Shown piece by piece: positions 27,672-36,553 of a stretch of DNA of 64,000 bases. The notes under the pieces were generated by a model. It saw only the letters and a program-made list of their open reading frames with translations, was not told where the DNA came from and searched no databases. Within the stretch, counting starts at the first letter, position 1. The number at the start of each line of letters is the position of its first letter. A program made the position numbers and the translations under genes. Origin of the DNA: Teichococcus wenyumeiae (GTDB taxonomy: Bacteria > Pseudomonadota > Alphaproteobacteria > Acetobacterales > Acetobacteraceae); assembly GCF_003696345.1 (NCBI RefSeq), contig NZ_RFLX01000008.1, positions 124,001 to 188,000 of the forward strand, read 5' to 3'.

Positions 27672-27910
27672 CCAGGGGCGCTGCCCCTGGACCCCGCCGG
27701 GGTGGAGAGTCCACCCCGGACCCCGCTTCGAGTTTTCTAAAGGCTTCAAGCCCAGGGTGGCGCAATGACGGCCACGCGCGCTGAGGCCGCAGTCGCCGGA
27801 GGTCGATGACCTCCGGCGGAACCACCGTGCCGTCAGGGCTCAATTGCTGGCGGGGTCTGGGGTGACCCTGTCACCCAGCGGGGTGACCTGGAGGGGCGGC
27901 GCCCCTCCAG
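27672..27910. repeat. Cluster of GC-rich inverted repeats between serA and cydC
   Basis: Five hairpin-forming palindromes occur in 240 bases: CCAGGGGC-gct-GCCCCTGG at 27672-27690, CCGGGGTGGA-gag-TCCACCCCGG at 27697-27719, CGCCGGAGGTC-gat-GACCTCCGGCG at 27794-27818, GGTGAC-cct-GTCACC at 27861-27875, and CTGGAGGGGC-ggc-GCCCCTCCAG at 27888-27910. All have perfect arms and 3-base loops and none has a T-run. The two genes converge here. They look like REP-type extragenic palindromes or RNA-stabilising hairpins. Confidence 0.7.
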
Positions 27911-27916
27911 CCTTTC

Positions 27917-29572
27917 TCACCGCATCGCCGGAATGGCCCGCCCGGCGATCAGCCGCAGGATGCGCGTCGGCCGTTCCACCCCCAGCAGCCGGTGCGCGAT
28001 CAGGATCACGCTGCGGCCTTCGGTGGCGGTGTCCAGCGTCTCCAGGAAGGCACGCTCGGCTGAGGGGTCCAGCCCCGCCGCCGGCTCGTCCAGGATCAGG
28101 ATGCGCGCGGGGGAGAGCAGCACGCGGGCCAGCGCCAGCCGCCGCCCCTGCCCGCCTGAGAAGCGCGCGCCGCCCTCGCCGCAACCGGTCTCCAGCCCTT
28201 CCGGCAGTGCGCGCACCACATCGCCGATGCCGGCGCGGTCCAGGGCACGCCACAGCGCCTCGTCGCTCGCATCCGGCGCGGCGAGGCGCAGGTTGGCGGC
28301 GATGCTGTCGTCGAAGAGGCGGGCATCCTGCGTCAGGCAGGCGATGCGGGCGCGCACCTCGTCATGCGCCAGGGTGGCGATATCCACGCCGCCCAGCAGG
28401 ATTCGCCCTTCCTGTGGCGCCGCCAGCTTCAGCAGCAGCGCGGCGAGCGAGGACTTGCCAGCACCAGACGGCCCCAGCAGCGCCAGGCGCCCGCCTTCCG
28501 GCAGGTCCATGTCCAGGCCGGTGAAGACCGGGTCGCGGTCCTGGTTCCAGGCGAAATGCAGACCCTCCACCTTCAGCGCATAACCCTTGGGCGGGGCGGC
28601 GGGGGTGGCGGGCTCGGCCACCGGCGGGGGCGTGTCGGCGGCCTCGAAGAGGCGGCGGGCGCCAGCGCCGGCTGCGGCCAGGGCGGTGCCGGCGCGCGGC
28701 AGGGCGGAGAGAGATTCGCCGGCGGCCAGGGCCAGGAAGAGGCCCACCACGGCCACGCCCACGGCGGCGGGGCCGCCGGAAAGGCCATAGGCCAGCGCCC
28801 CCAGCAGCGCCGCCTGCGCCAGCACCGTGCCGGCGGCGCCACCCCAGGCGGAGCGGCGGGACAGGCGCTTCTGCGCGGCGGTCAGCACCTCGGCGGCGGC
28901 GGAAAGGCGGGCGGCGGCACGCGGCTCGGCATTGGCGGCCAGTGTGTCCTCGATGCCCAGCAGCGGGTCGATGGCGGCGGCGCGCAGGCCGCCCTGCGCC
29001 TCGGCCACCCGCTCGGCGGCGCGGGCGGCGCCGGGGGCCAGCAGGGGCGGCAGCAGCAGCGCGAGGGCCAGCGGCAGCGCCACGATGGCGGCCAGCGCCG
29101 GGTCCAGCGCGCCCAGGATGGCGGCGGCAGCCAGCACCACCGCCAGGGCGGCGGTCACCGGCACCAGGGCGCGGAGATAAAGCCCGTCCAGTGCCTCGAC
29201 ATCCGTGACGAGGCGGCCCAGCAGGTCGCCCGCCCCGCGCAGGCCGAGACCGCCCGGCAGGCGCTCGGCCAGGCGGCGGAAGAACCAGACGCGGGTATCG
29301 GCCAGCGCCCGGAAGGTGGCGGCATGGGTCACCAGCCGCTCGAAGTAGCGGGCGCCGGGGCGCAGGAAGATCAGCGGCCGCAGCAGGATCAGCGAGCCGG
29401 CGGCGGCGCCGGCCAGGGCGCCGGTCCGCAGCCCTTCGGAGACGCCACGCCCCGCGAAGGCCAGCAGCGCCACGCCGGCCAGCACCGCCAGGATGGAGAC
29501 GATGGCCCCGGCGATCAGCCAGCCCCAGCGGGAGCGCCAGAGGCCGAGGACGCGGGTCAGGTCATGCAGCAT
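27917..29572 (-). CDS. cydC: Thiol reductant ABC exporter subunit CydC
   Basis: A 551-residue half-transporter: six membrane segments in about residues 15-310, then an ATPase domain with Walker A GPSGAGKSS, Q-loop LTQDARLFD, signature RFSGGQGRRLALAR, Walker B ILILDEPAAGLD and H-loop IAHR. CydDC exports glutathione and cysteine to the periplasm and is needed for cytochrome bd maturation. It starts six bases after cydD stops. No cydAB genes are in the window. Assignment as the C subunit rests on order and the family-typical ARYFERLVTHAATFRALADTR segment. Confidence 0.9.
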   Translation of the reverse strand: MLHDLTRVLGLWRSRWGWLIAGAIVSILAVLAGVALLAFAGRGVSEGLRTGALAGAAAGSLILLRPLIFLRPGARYFERLVTHAATFRALADTRVWFFRRLAERLPGGLGLRGAGDLLGRLVTDVEALDGLYLRALVPVTAALAVVLAAAAILGALDPALAAIVALPLALALLLPPLLAPGAARAAERVAEAQGGLRAAAIDPLLGIEDTLAANAEPRAAARLSAAAEVLTAAQKRLSRRSAWGGAAGTVLAQAALLGALAYGLSGGPAAVGVAVVGLFLALAAGESLSALPRAGTALAAAGAGARRLFEAADTPPPVAEPATPAAPPKGYALKVEGLHFAWNQDRDPVFTGLDMDLPEGGRLALLGPSGAGKSSLAALLLKLAAPQEGRILLGGVDIATLAHDEVRARIACLTQDARLFDDSIAANLRLAAPDASDEALWRALDRAGIGDVVRALPEGLETGCGEGGARFSGGQGRRLALARVLLSPARILILDEPAAGLDPSAERAFLETLDTATEGRSVILIAHRLLGVERPTRILRLIAGRAIPAMR

Positions 29573-29578
29573 GGAGGC

Positions 29579-31279
29579 TCACTCCCCGGCCATGCGGGTG
29601 CCGGGCAGGGCGCGGCCGTGTTCCAGCTCCAGCACCCGGTTGAAGCGGGCGCGCAGCGCGGTGGAATGGGTGGCGATGATGGCGGTGCGGCCGGTGCACA
29701 GGCGGCGCAGGCTGTCCAGCACATCCGATTCGGTGCCGGGGTCGAGATGCGCGGTGGGCTCGTCCAGCAGCACCAGCGGCGCGTCGCGCAGAAAGGCGCG
29801 GGCAATGGCCACGCGCTGCGCCTGCCCGCCGGACAGGCCGAAGCCGCCCTCGCCCACCAGCGTTTCCAGCCCCTGCGGCATGCTGTCGGTGAAATCCGTC
29901 ACCCGCGCGGCGCGGGCGGCGGCCTCCACCTGGGCATCCGTGGCATCGGGGCGGGCCAGGGCGATATTCTCGCGGATGGTGGCGCGGAAGAGATGCGCCT
30001 TCTGGCCGACATAGGCGGAAAGGCGGCGCAGCTCGGCGGGGGCCAGGGTGGTGGCGTCGCGGCCATTGAAGGCGATGCGCCCGGTATCCGGCAGGCGGAA
30101 GCCCATCAGCAGGCGCAGAACGGAGGATTTGCCGGAGCCCGAGGGGCCGGCCAGCACCAGCGCCTCCCCCGGCATGACCCGGAAGGAAAGGTCCGACAGC
30201 GCGGCGCCGCGCGCGGCGTCATAGGTCAGGCCGACGCCCTCAAAGGTCACCACCAAGGAGGGCGGGATCTCCTGGAGCTTCAGCCCCTCCTCCTGCGGCA
30301 CCTCGGAGGCGAGCAGCGGCGCCAGGGCGGCGGCGGCACCATTGGCGGACATGCGCTCGTGATAAGCGGCCGAGAAGGCGCGCAGCGGCGCGAAGAAGGC
30401 CGGCACCAGCAGGATGGAGAAGACCGCCGCCACCGGCTCCGGATGCCCGCCCACCAGCAGGTTGCCGTGCCGCCAGGCCAAGCAGCCCAGCACGGCGGCG
30501 GCAATGGCCTCCAGCGACAGGCCGGACAGGAAGGCGACGCGCAGCACCTTCATGGTGCGGCGGCGCAGGTCGGTGGCGGCCTCGCTCAAAGCCTCGGCCT
30601 CGGCGTCCTGGCGGCGGAAGAGCACCAGTTGCGGCAGGCCGCGCATGCGGTCCAGGAAGCGGCCGGACAGCGCCTGCAGGGCATCGAACTGGCGGCGGGA
30701 GGCCACGGCGGCGCCGATGCCGGTGATGGCCATGGAGACCGGCACCAGCGCACCGGCCACCAGCAGGATCACGCCGCTCAACGGTTCCACCGCCGCTACC
30801 GCCAGCGCGATCAGCAGCGGCCCGGCGGCGGCCAGGATGGCGGCGGGCAGCCAGCGGGAGAAATAACCGTCCAGAGCCTCGATCCGGTCCACCACCAGGG
30901 CGGCGCGCTCGCCCACCGGGCGCTCGTCGGCGGGGCCGGCGGCCAGCAGGGCGGCGAAGGCGCGGTCCCGCAGCGTGGCGCGGGCGGCGGCGCCGGCGGC
31001 GGCCTGGGCACGCTCCTGCGCCACCGTCAGGGCGGTGGCCAGCAGCGCCAGGGCGGCGGCGGCGGCGAGTTCCGGCCAGCCGGCCTCGCCCCAGCGGGCT
31101 TCGCCATGGCCGAGCAGGGCGGCCAGGAGGCGGGCGATGAACCAGGCCTGGGCGATGCCGCAGGCAATGGAGGCGATGCCGAGCAGAACCGGGCGCGCCA
31201 GACGGCCGCGGCTTTCACGTGCCGCGGCCGAAAGCAGGGCGCGCGCCCGGGCCATCTCGGCCTTACGGGGCAGGGACAT
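29579..31279 (-). CDS. cydD: Thiol reductant ABC exporter subunit CydD
   Basis: A 566-residue half-transporter with an alanine-rich membrane domain (about 25-320) and an ATPase domain: Walker A AGPSGSGKSS, Q-loop VGQKAHLFR, signature GLSGGQAQRVAIARAFL, Walker B LVLLDEPTAHLD and H-loop IATHS. It pairs with CydC to form the heterodimeric exporter. The ATG at 31279 gives the family-standard length. It is first in the two-gene cydDC operon and divergent from a deacetylase gene 83 bases away. Confidence 0.9.
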   Translation of the reverse strand: MSLPRKAEMARARALLSAAARESRGRLARPVLLGIASIACGIAQAWFIARLLAALLGHGEARWGEAGWPELAAAAALALLATALTVAQERAQAAAGAAARATLRDRAFAALLAAGPADERPVGERAALVVDRIEALDGYFSRWLPAAILAAAGPLLIALAVAAVEPLSGVILLVAGALVPVSMAITGIGAAVASRRQFDALQALSGRFLDRMRGLPQLVLFRRQDAEAEALSEAATDLRRRTMKVLRVAFLSGLSLEAIAAAVLGCLAWRHGNLLVGGHPEPVAAVFSILLVPAFFAPLRAFSAAYHERMSANGAAAALAPLLASEVPQEEGLKLQEIPPSLVVTFEGVGLTYDAARGAALSDLSFRVMPGEALVLAGPSGSGKSSVLRLLMGFRLPDTGRIAFNGRDATTLAPAELRRLSAYVGQKAHLFRATIRENIALARPDATDAQVEAAARAARVTDFTDSMPQGLETLVGEGGFGLSGGQAQRVAIARAFLRDAPLVLLDEPTAHLDPGTESDVLDSLRRLCTGRTAIIATHSTALRARFNRVLELEHGRALPGTRMAGE

Positions 31280-31362
31280 GCCGGGCGTTCTAGAACAGAT
31301 TGTCCCGGGGCGGTATCGCTGCCTGTGCGAATTGCCCGCCGGATGCAGGAAAACCCCCGCCG

Positions 31363-32265
31363 ATGCTGCCCAGCCATGGTCGCTATGCCTACCATCCCTG
31401 GCCGCAGCGGCCGGAATACCGCTGGCCGGGCGGGGCCAGGCTGGCCGTCTATCTCGGCCTGAACCTGGAGCATTTCGCCTTTGGCGAGGGGTTGGGGGCG
31501 GAGCTGGCGCCGGGCGCCAATGGCGGCGGCGGGCCGCAGCCGGATGTGCTGAACTATGCCTGGCGGGACTATGGCAACCGCGTCGGCGCCTGGCGGGTGC
31601 TGGAACTGCTGGAGGAACTCGCCCTGCCCGCCACGGTGCTGCTGAACAGCGCCATGTATGACTACGCGCCGGAGCTGGTGGCCGCCCACCGCGCCCGGGG
31701 CGACGAGATCGCCGGCCATGGCCGCAGCAACAGCGAGCGCCAGAGCACCCTGCCCGAGGCGGAGGAGCGCGCGCTGATCGCCGAGGCCACCGCCGCCATC
31801 GCGCGGCATGAGGGCGCGGCGCCGCGCGGCTGGCTTTCCCCCTGGATCGCCGAGAGCCGCACCACGCCGGACCTGCTGGCCGAGGCCGGCTATCGCTACA
31901 CCCTGAACTGGTGCGCCGACGACCAGCCGGTCTGGATGAACACCCGCGCAGGCCGGCTGCTGGCCATCCCCTATCCGCAGGAGGTCAACGACATCCCCGC
32001 CATTGTGGCCCGCAAGGACGGCGCGGCGCAGTTCGCGGAGATGATCCTGGATGATTTCGCGGAAAGGCTGCGGCAGGTGCGGGATGGCAAGCCGCAGGTG
32101 ATGGGCATCGCCCTGCATCCTTACCTGATCGGCCAGCCTTATCGGCTGCGGGCGCTGCGGCGAGCGCTGGCCACGATCGCGGCGGCGCGCGAAGAGGTCT
32201 GGATCACCACCGCCGGCGGCATCCTGGACCATGTGGCCGGCCTGCCGGAAGGCACCGTGCCCTGA
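31363..32265 (+). CDS. Polysaccharide-deacetylase-fold protein, allantoinase PuuE-like
   Basis: A 300-residue NodB-fold (CE4-like) protein. The segments RWPGGARLAVYLGLNLE, RGDEIAGHGRSNSE, WCADDQPVWM, IPYPQEVNDIP and VMGIALHPYLIGQPYR line up with the cofactor-independent allantoinase PuuE pattern rather than with chitin or peptidoglycan deacetylases. Neighbouring xanthine dehydrogenase genes on the same strand fit a role in purine breakdown (allantoin to allantoate) or a related amide hydrolysis. There is no signal peptide, so it acts in the cytosol. The exact substrate is inference. Confidence 0.78.
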   Translation: MLPSHGRYAYHPWPQRPEYRWPGGARLAVYLGLNLEHFAFGEGLGAELAPGANGGGGPQPDVLNYAWRDYGNRVGAWRVLELLEELALPATVLLNSAMYDYAPELVAAHRARGDEIAGHGRSNSERQSTLPEAEERALIAEATAAIARHEGAAPRGWLSPWIAESRTTPDLLAEAGYRYTLNWCADDQPVWMNTRAGRLLAIPYPQEVNDIPAIVARKDGAAQFAEMILDDFAERLRQVRDGKPQVMGIALHPYLIGQPYRLRALRRALATIAAAREEVWITTAGGILDHVAGLPEGTVP

Positions 32266-32293
32266 CCATCCACCACCACGAGGGAGACGAACA

Positions 32294-32449
32294 ATGACCC
32301 GCACCACCCTGGCCCGCCTGGCCGCTGTCCTGACGCTGGTCCTGGCGGCCGGCACGCTCTCCGCCTGCAGCCAGGACCGGGATTCCGCCCATCGGCCGGG
32401 CACCTCCGGCTTCTATGGCGGCGCCGGCGGCGGCATCAACTGGCGCTGA
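32294..32449 (+). CDS. Tiny lipoprotein
   Basis: A 51-residue protein with a lipoprotein signal: MTRTTLARLAAVLTLVLAAG followed by TLSAC, the lipobox. The mature part is only 27 residues (SQDRDSAHRPGTSGFYGG, then AGGGINWR), glycine-rich. A G-rich ribosome site precedes the ATG by about eight bases. It lies 28 bases after the deacetylase and 45 before xdhA, so it may ride on the same transcript. The size resembles small envelope lipoproteins of the entericidin type, but no family match is claimed. Confidence 0.65.
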   Translation: MTRTTLARLAAVLTLVLAAGTLSACSQDRDSAHRPGTSGFYGGAGGGINWR

Positions 32450-32494
32450 GAACAATCCCTTCCGGCACGGCGCGGGATTTGCTTCGCTTCCGGG

Positions 32495-33889
32495 ATGAAC
32501 GGATGCATCGAGTTCGTCCTGAACGGCGTGACCCGCCGCCTGCCGCCCGGCACCCCGCCGGGCCAGACCCTGCTGGAATGGCTGCGCGGGCCTGAGGCCG
32601 GGCTGACCGGCACCAAGGAAGGCTGCGCCGAGGGCGATTGCGGCGCCTGCACCGTGGTGGCGGAGGAGCCGGACGGCCGCCGCGTGCCGCTGAATGCCTG
32701 CCTGGCGCTGCTGGGCCAGATGCATGGCCGCAGCCTCCGCACCGTGGAAGGGCTGCGCGGTCCCGGCGGCGCCCCCCACCCGGTGCAGCGCGCGATGGCC
32801 GAGGCCGATGCCACCCAATGCGGCTTCTGCACCCCCGGCATCGTCATGTCCGCCTGGGCGCATGCCCGCGAAGGCGGCAGCGTGCATGAGGCATTGGCAG
32901 GCAATCTCTGCCGCTGCACCGGCTACCGCCCGATCCTCGATGCCTTTTCCCGGCTGGAGGATGACGCGGCCCCCGCCCCGCCACCCGCTGCCCTGGCGGG
33001 CGGGCATTTCAGCGGCACCGGGCAGGAATTCCACCTGCCCGCCGACCTTCCTTCCCTGCTGGCGCTGCGCGCCACCCTGCCCGATGCCTGGCTGCTGGCC
33101 GGCGGCACCGACCTCGGCCTGCGCGTCTCCGAACACCGGGAAAAGCCGCCCGCCATCCTTTGCCTGTCGGCGGTGCCGGAACTGCAGCACCTGGAAGCGG
33201 GGCCGGAAGGGCTGCGCATCGGCGCCGGCGTCACCTATGGCCGCCTGCTGCCGGCGCTGGAGGGGGATTTCGCCCCCATGGCCGCGTTGCTGCGCCGCCT
33301 GGGCTCGCGCCAGATCCGAGGCATGGGCACGCTGGGGGGCAATCTGGGCACCGCTTCGCCGATCGGGGATGCGCTGCCGCCGCTGCTGGCGCTGGGCGCG
33401 CGCATCGTGCTGGCCTCGGCGGCGCGGGGGAAGCGGGTGGTCGGGGCCGATGCCTTCTTCACCGGCTACCGCCAGACGCTGCTGGCGCCGGACGAGGTCA
33501 TCATCCGCATCGACCTGCCGCGCCCGCCGCAGAACAGCGTCTTTGTCTGCGAGAAGCTTTCCAAGCGGCACGACCAGGATATTTCCACCGTCTCCGCCAC
33601 CTTCCTGCTGCGGCTGGAAGGCGGGCGCATCGCCGAGGCCCGGCTGGCCTTCGGCGGCATGGCCGCCACCCCCGCCCGCGCCGCCGCCGCCGAGGCCGCC
33701 CTGACCGGTGCCCCCCTGGCCGAAGCCAGCTTCGCCACCGCCGTCGAGGCTCTGGCGCGGGATTTCACGCCTCTCTCCGACTGGCGCGGCAGCGCGGAAT
33801 ACCGCGCGGCGGGCGCGGCGGGGCTGCTGCGGCGGCTCTACTGGCGCGCCGCGCATCCCGAACTGGCGATGGAGGTGCATGCGCTGTGA
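32495..33889 (+). CDS. xdhA: Xanthine dehydrogenase small subunit (2x[2Fe-2S] and FAD)
   Basis: A 464-residue electron-transfer subunit. The plant-type cluster is at Cys44, 49, 52 and 69; the second cluster is at Cys109, 112, 139 and 141 (QCGFCTPG and LCRCTGYRP). From about residue 190 a FAD-binding domain follows: LLAGGTDLGLRV, GTLGGNLGTASPIGD and a CO-dehydrogenase-flavoprotein C-terminal domain. Electrons from the molybdenum subunit go through the clusters to FAD and NAD. The stop overlaps the xdhB start by four bases (GTGA), so the subunits are translationally coupled. Confidence 0.93.
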   Translation: MNGCIEFVLNGVTRRLPPGTPPGQTLLEWLRGPEAGLTGTKEGCAEGDCGACTVVAEEPDGRRVPLNACLALLGQMHGRSLRTVEGLRGPGGAPHPVQRAMAEADATQCGFCTPGIVMSAWAHAREGGSVHEALAGNLCRCTGYRPILDAFSRLEDDAAPAPPPAALAGGHFSGTGQEFHLPADLPSLLALRATLPDAWLLAGGTDLGLRVSEHREKPPAILCLSAVPELQHLEAGPEGLRIGAGVTYGRLLPALEGDFAPMAALLRRLGSRQIRGMGTLGGNLGTASPIGDALPPLLALGARIVLASAARGKRVVGADAFFTGYRQTLLAPDEVIIRIDLPRPPQNSVFVCEKLSKRHDQDISTVSATFLLRLEGGRIAEARLAFGGMAATPARAAAAEAALTGAPLAEASFATAVEALARDFTPLSDWRGSAEYRAAGAAGLLRRLYWRAAHPELAMEVHAL

Positions 33890-36150
33890 AGACCGGCATG
33901 GGCGCCGCGCTGCGCCAGGACAGCGCGCTGAAGCACACCACCGGCGAGGCGCGCTTCGCTGACGACATGCTGGAACCGCCGGGGCTGCTGCATGCGGTGC
34001 TGGCGCTCTCCCCCGTGGCGCATGGCGCGCTGGCGCCCCTGGACCTCGCCCCGGCCCGCGCCATGCCCGGCGTGGTGGTGGCGCTGGGGCCGGGGGATAT
34101 CCCAGGCCGCAACGACATCTCGCCCAGCGGCAAGGCGCGGGAACGGCTCTTCGCCGAGGAATACGTGGAACACTGGGGCCAGCCGCTGGCCCTGGTGGTG
34201 GCCCACACGCGGGACGAGGCCATCGCCGCCGCCACCGCGCTGCGGCCGGAGATCCGCCCCTTGCCCCCGGTGCTGGAATTGGAAGAGGCCCTGGCGGCGA
34301 ACAGCCTGCTGATGCCGCCCATGGTGATGCAGCGCGGCGACGCGGCGGCGGCGCTGGCGGCTGCGCCCATCGCGCTGGATGGCGAATTCCGCTGCGGCGG
34401 GCAGGAACATTTCTATCTGGAAGGGCAGATCGCCCTGGCCATTCCCGGCGAGGATGGCGACCTGACCGTGCATTCCTCCACCCAGCACCCGACGGAGGTG
34501 CAGCATATCGCCGCCCGCGTGCTGGGCTGCGACTACAACCGCGTTTCCGTGCAGTGCCGGCGCATGGGCGGCGGCTTCGGCGGCAAGGAAAGCAATGCCA
34601 GCTGGGTCGGCGCCGCCGCCGCCCTGGCCGCCCGCGCCAGCGGCCGGCCGGTGAAGCTGCGGCTGGCGCGCAAGGCCGATATGGCCGCTACCGGCAAGCG
34701 CCACCCCTTCCTGTTCCGCTGGCGCGCGGGCTGCGATGCCGCCGGCCGGCTGCTGGCGCTGGATGCCACCCTGGCCGCCGATGGCGGCAGCACGCTGGAC
34801 CTGTCCGGCGGCGTGGTGATGCGGGCGGTGACGCATGCGCTGAATGCCTGCGACGTGCCGGCGGTGCGCGTCACTGGCCTGGCCTGCAAGACCAACACGG
34901 TCAGCAACACCGCCTTCCGCGGCTTCGGCGGCCCGCAGGGCGTGCTGCTGATGGAGGACGTGCTGCAGGCCGCCGCCCGCGCCACCGGCCAGAGCCTGGA
35001 AGCGGTGCGGGAGCACAACTTCGCCGGCGGCCCCAATGGCGACGAGACGCCCTATGGCCAGCACCTGGAAGGCGACCTGATCCGCCGTGTCTGGGCCGAG
35101 GCCAAACTGCTCTCCGCCTGGGACGCCCGCCGTGCCGAGATCGACGCCTTCAACGCAAGCCACCCGACCCTGCGCCGGGGCCTGGGCAGCTTCGTGCTGG
35201 CCTTCGGCATTTCCTTCGGCATCGTCGCCATGAACCAGGCGGGCGCGCTGGTCAGCGTCTATACCGATGGCTCCATCCGCCTGAACCATGGCGGCACCGA
35301 GATGGGCCAGGGCCTGTTCATCAAGGTCGCCCAGGTGGTGGCGGAGGTGTTCGGGGTGGAGGTGGAGCGCATCCGCATCACCGCGACCTCGACGGACGAG
35401 GTGCCGAATACCTCCCCCACGGCGGCCTCCACCGGCAGCGACCTGAACGGCTGGGCGGCGCATGTCGCCGCCACCGCCATCCGCGCCCGCATGGCCAGGG
35501 CCGCCGCCGCGCTCTGGGGCCTGGCGGAGGAGGATGTCGCCTTCACCGACGGCCAGGTCACGGCCGGCAACCACAGCATGAGCTTCGGCGAGCTGGCGCA
35601 TCATTGCTGGAGCCAGCGGATCAGCCTTTCCGCCACGGGCTTCTACAAGACCCCGGACCTGCACTGGGACCCGGTGGCCATGAAGGGCCACCCCTTCTTC
35701 TATTTCTCCTACGGCGCCAGCGTGGCCGAGGTGCTGCTGGACCGGCTGACCGGCGAGCACCGCGTGCTGCGCGCCGACATGGTGCAGGATTGCGGCCGTT
35801 CCCTGAACCCGGCCATCGACCTCGGCCAGATCGAGGGCGCCTTCGTGCAGGGCCTGGGCTGGCTGACCTGCGAGGAGTTGTGGTGGGACGCCGCCGGGCG
35901 CCTGCGCACCCTGGGCCCTTCCACCTACAAGATCCCGGGCTCGCGCGACGTGCCACCGGTCTTCAACGTGAAGCTGCTGGAGGATGCGCCGGCGCGGGCC
36001 GAGACCATCTTCCGCTCCAAGGCGGTGGGGGAGCCGCCGCTGATGCTGGCGACGGCGGTGTGGAACGCGCTGCGCGACGCCACCGGCGCCGCCCGCCTCG
36101 ACCTGCCGGCCACGCCAGAGCGCGTGCTGCGCGCCCTGGGCGGGTGCTGA
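33886..36150 (+). CDS. xdhB: Xanthine dehydrogenase molybdopterin-binding subunit
   Basis: A 754-residue molybdenum-hydroxylase subunit oxidising hypoxanthine and xanthine to urate. Residues known to matter in bovine and Rhodobacter enzymes are kept: Gln173 in GGQEHFYLE, Glu235 in GFGGKES (substrate contact), Arg345 in NTAFRGFGGPQ (substrate contact) and the catalytic-base Glu716 in KAVGEPPLML. This favours true purine substrates over aldehydes. The GTG at 33886 has GGAGG ten bases upstream inside xdhA. The insertion chaperone XdhC is not seen in the window. The deacetylase upstream supports a purine-catabolic context. Confidence 0.93.
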   Translation: MKTGMGAALRQDSALKHTTGEARFADDMLEPPGLLHAVLALSPVAHGALAPLDLAPARAMPGVVVALGPGDIPGRNDISPSGKARERLFAEEYVEHWGQPLALVVAHTRDEAIAAATALRPEIRPLPPVLELEEALAANSLLMPPMVMQRGDAAAALAAAPIALDGEFRCGGQEHFYLEGQIALAIPGEDGDLTVHSSTQHPTEVQHIAARVLGCDYNRVSVQCRRMGGGFGGKESNASWVGAAAALAARASGRPVKLRLARKADMAATGKRHPFLFRWRAGCDAAGRLLALDATLAADGGSTLDLSGGVVMRAVTHALNACDVPAVRVTGLACKTNTVSNTAFRGFGGPQGVLLMEDVLQAAARATGQSLEAVREHNFAGGPNGDETPYGQHLEGDLIRRVWAEAKLLSAWDARRAEIDAFNASHPTLRRGLGSFVLAFGISFGIVAMNQAGALVSVYTDGSIRLNHGGTEMGQGLFIKVAQVVAEVFGVEVERIRITATSTDEVPNTSPTAASTGSDLNGWAAHVAATAIRARMARAAAALWGLAEEDVAFTDGQVTAGNHSMSFGELAHHCWSQRISLSATGFYKTPDLHWDPVAMKGHPFFYFSYGASVAEVLLDRLTGEHRVLRADMVQDCGRSLNPAIDLGQIEGAFVQGLGWLTCEELWWDAAGRLRTLGPSTYKIPGSRDVPPVFNVKLLEDAPARAETIFRSKAVGEPPLMLATAVWNALRDATGAARLDLPATPERVLRALGGC

Positions 36151-36156
36151 AGCGGC

Positions 36157-36543
36157 TTAGCCGCAGATCTGCTCCAGAGTTTCCACCAGCTCGCGCGGGT
36201 CATAGGGCTTGGCCAGCACCGGCACGCCCCGGTGATGCTCCGGCAGGCCGGCGGCGCCATAGCCGGTGGCCACCACGAAGGGCACGCCACGCTCGGCCAG
36301 CAGATCCGCCACGGGGGTGGAAAGCTGGCCGGCCAGGTTGATGTCCAGCACCGCCCCGCCGATCTCGCTGTCCTCCAGCAGGGCCAGGGCCTCCTCCACC
36401 GTCGCGGCGGGGCCGAGCACCTCGGCGCCGGCATCCAGCAAGGCATCCTCGACCAGCATGGCGATCAGCGCCTCATCCTCGACCACCAGGATACGCCGTC
36501 CGTTCAAAGTCATGCGCGGGTCCATCGGCAGCCGGCATTCCAT
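36157..36543 (-). CDS. Single-domain response regulator
   Basis: About 128 residues, a receiver domain only: RRILVVEDEALIAMLVEDAL with the acidic pair, GGAVLDINLAGQ with the phospho-acceptor Asp67, an ATGYG threonine position, and PVLAKPYDP with the conserved lysine. No output domain is attached. Such CheY-like proteins are common partners of HWE kinases. It starts just after the kinase stop on the same strand, so it is almost certainly the partner. Start sites at 36543, 36525 and 36513 are all possible; the first is chosen without strong evidence. Confidence 0.85.
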   Translation of the reverse strand: MECRLPMDPRMTLNGRRILVVEDEALIAMLVEDALLDAGAEVLGPAATVEEALALLEDSEIGGAVLDINLAGQLSTPVADLLAERGVPFVVATGYGAAGLPEHHRGVPVLAKPYDPRELVETLEQICG

Positions 36544-36553
36544 GTCTTTGCTT

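Noticed and set aside
27672-27910. CRISPR array
   Set aside because: The palindromes differ in sequence and spacing; there are no repeated units with uniform spacers and no cas genes.
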